Origin: a bacterium
Lineage (GTDB): Bacteria; Chloroflexota; Dormibacteria; Aeolococcales; Bog-877
Direction: 5' to 3'
DNA: 5,398 nt
Assembly: GCA_021798435.1 (NCBI GenBank)
Contig: JAJZGN010000138.1
Coordinates: 1 to 5,398, forward strand
Below are positions 5,256 to 5,398 of this stretch, one piece after another. The position numbers were made by a program, and so were the translations under genes. Position 1 is the first letter of the stretch. Each line of letters begins with the position of its first letter. The notes below the pieces were generated by a model. That model saw only the letters and a list, made by a program, of their open reading frames with translations, ran no database searches and had not been told where the DNA came from.

Positions 5256-5398
5256 GTGCTGAGCAGCAACAGCCCCCGGGCCGGGGGTGCGCCCACGGCG
5301 AACCCATTGGAGGAACTCACACTGGAGCAGCTTCGGCGGCGGACGAGCATGAAGTGGCGATGGTATGCCCCTGATGTTCTGCCGCTTTGGGTAGCCGA
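5256..5398 (+). CDS. MalY/PatB-type PLP-dependent C-S lyase or aminotransferase, N-terminus only (runs off window)
   Basis: Only 47 codons are inside the window, out of roughly 390 in the family. After a ~17-residue variable N-terminus rich in Ser, Gly and Pro comes LEELTLEQLRRRTSMKWRWY, then APDVLPLWVA, with the next codon beginning GA (Asp or Glu). This matches the start of MalY/PatB proteins (fold-type I PLP enzymes such as cystathionine beta-lyase PatB of Bacillus and MalY of E. coli), where L-x-R-R-x-S-x-KW-x-x-Y is followed by DVLPxWVAEMD. Family members usually cleave cystathionine or cysteine conjugates, or act as aminotransferases. The catalytic lysine and PLP-binding residues are beyond the window. 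The GTG start is supported by GGGAGG 7 bases upstream. A large gap separates it from the upstream gene, so it may have its own promoter. The family call rests on this short stretch alone. Confidence 0.78.
   Translation, partial: MLSSNSPRAGGAPTANPLEELTLEQLRRRTSMKWRWYAPDVLPLWVA

Noticed and set aside
4816..5262. + strand frame of 148 codons filling the 443-base gap, starting TTG just after the upstream stop and overlapping the next start by 7 bases
   Set aside because: The gene-like packing is tempting, but G+C at second codon positions is roughly two thirds, far above real neighbours; the AGAGG before TTG is too close to serve as a ribosome site, and the product matches nothing I know.

Overview
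This is a chromosomal housekeeping-type stretch from a high-GC bacterium (about 70% G+C by eye, third codon positions mostly G or C). No visible start codon is clearly ATG: all five are best read as GTG or TTG. The gene content and codon use fit an actinomycete or another high-GC terrabacterial soil lineage (for example Dormibacterota). That placement is inference, because nothing in the window is a lineage marker. I see no mobile element, CRISPR array, tRNA, rRNA or phage gene.

Layout. Positions 2-1405 (+) hold the C-terminal three quarters of the ribosome-associated GTPase TypA/BipA; its P-loop end lies upstream of the window. It meets proC (pyrroline-5-carboxylate reductase, - strand, 2244 down to 1402) tail to tail. 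The two stop codons share the palindrome CTAG, and a strong GC hairpin inside the last codons of typA is placed to end the proC transcript. proC and the next gene are divergent across a slightly AT-richer intergenic region (2245-2435) that should hold both promoters.

From 2436 on, everything runs on the + strand: a zeta-crystallin-type NAD(P)H:quinone oxidoreductase (2436-3407), an aquaporin/MIP-family channel (3465-4295), a 153-residue conserved protein of unknown function with a ParB-like DGYHR motif (4351-4812), a 443-base stretch without a convincing gene, and the first 47 codons of a MalY/PatB-type PLP-dependent C-S lyase or aminotransferase (from 5256, running off the window). The first three are close enough (gaps of 57 and 55 bases) to be one transcript, but their functions do not form an obvious pathway.

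Most of the window is ordinary. The points most worth a second look are the channel, whose two pore boxes both read NPV instead of NPA and whose predicted selectivity filter is small and non-aromatic; the shared-stop typA/proC junction with its embedded terminator; a possible 21-codon coupling ORF between the oxidoreductase and the channel; and the DGYHR protein.
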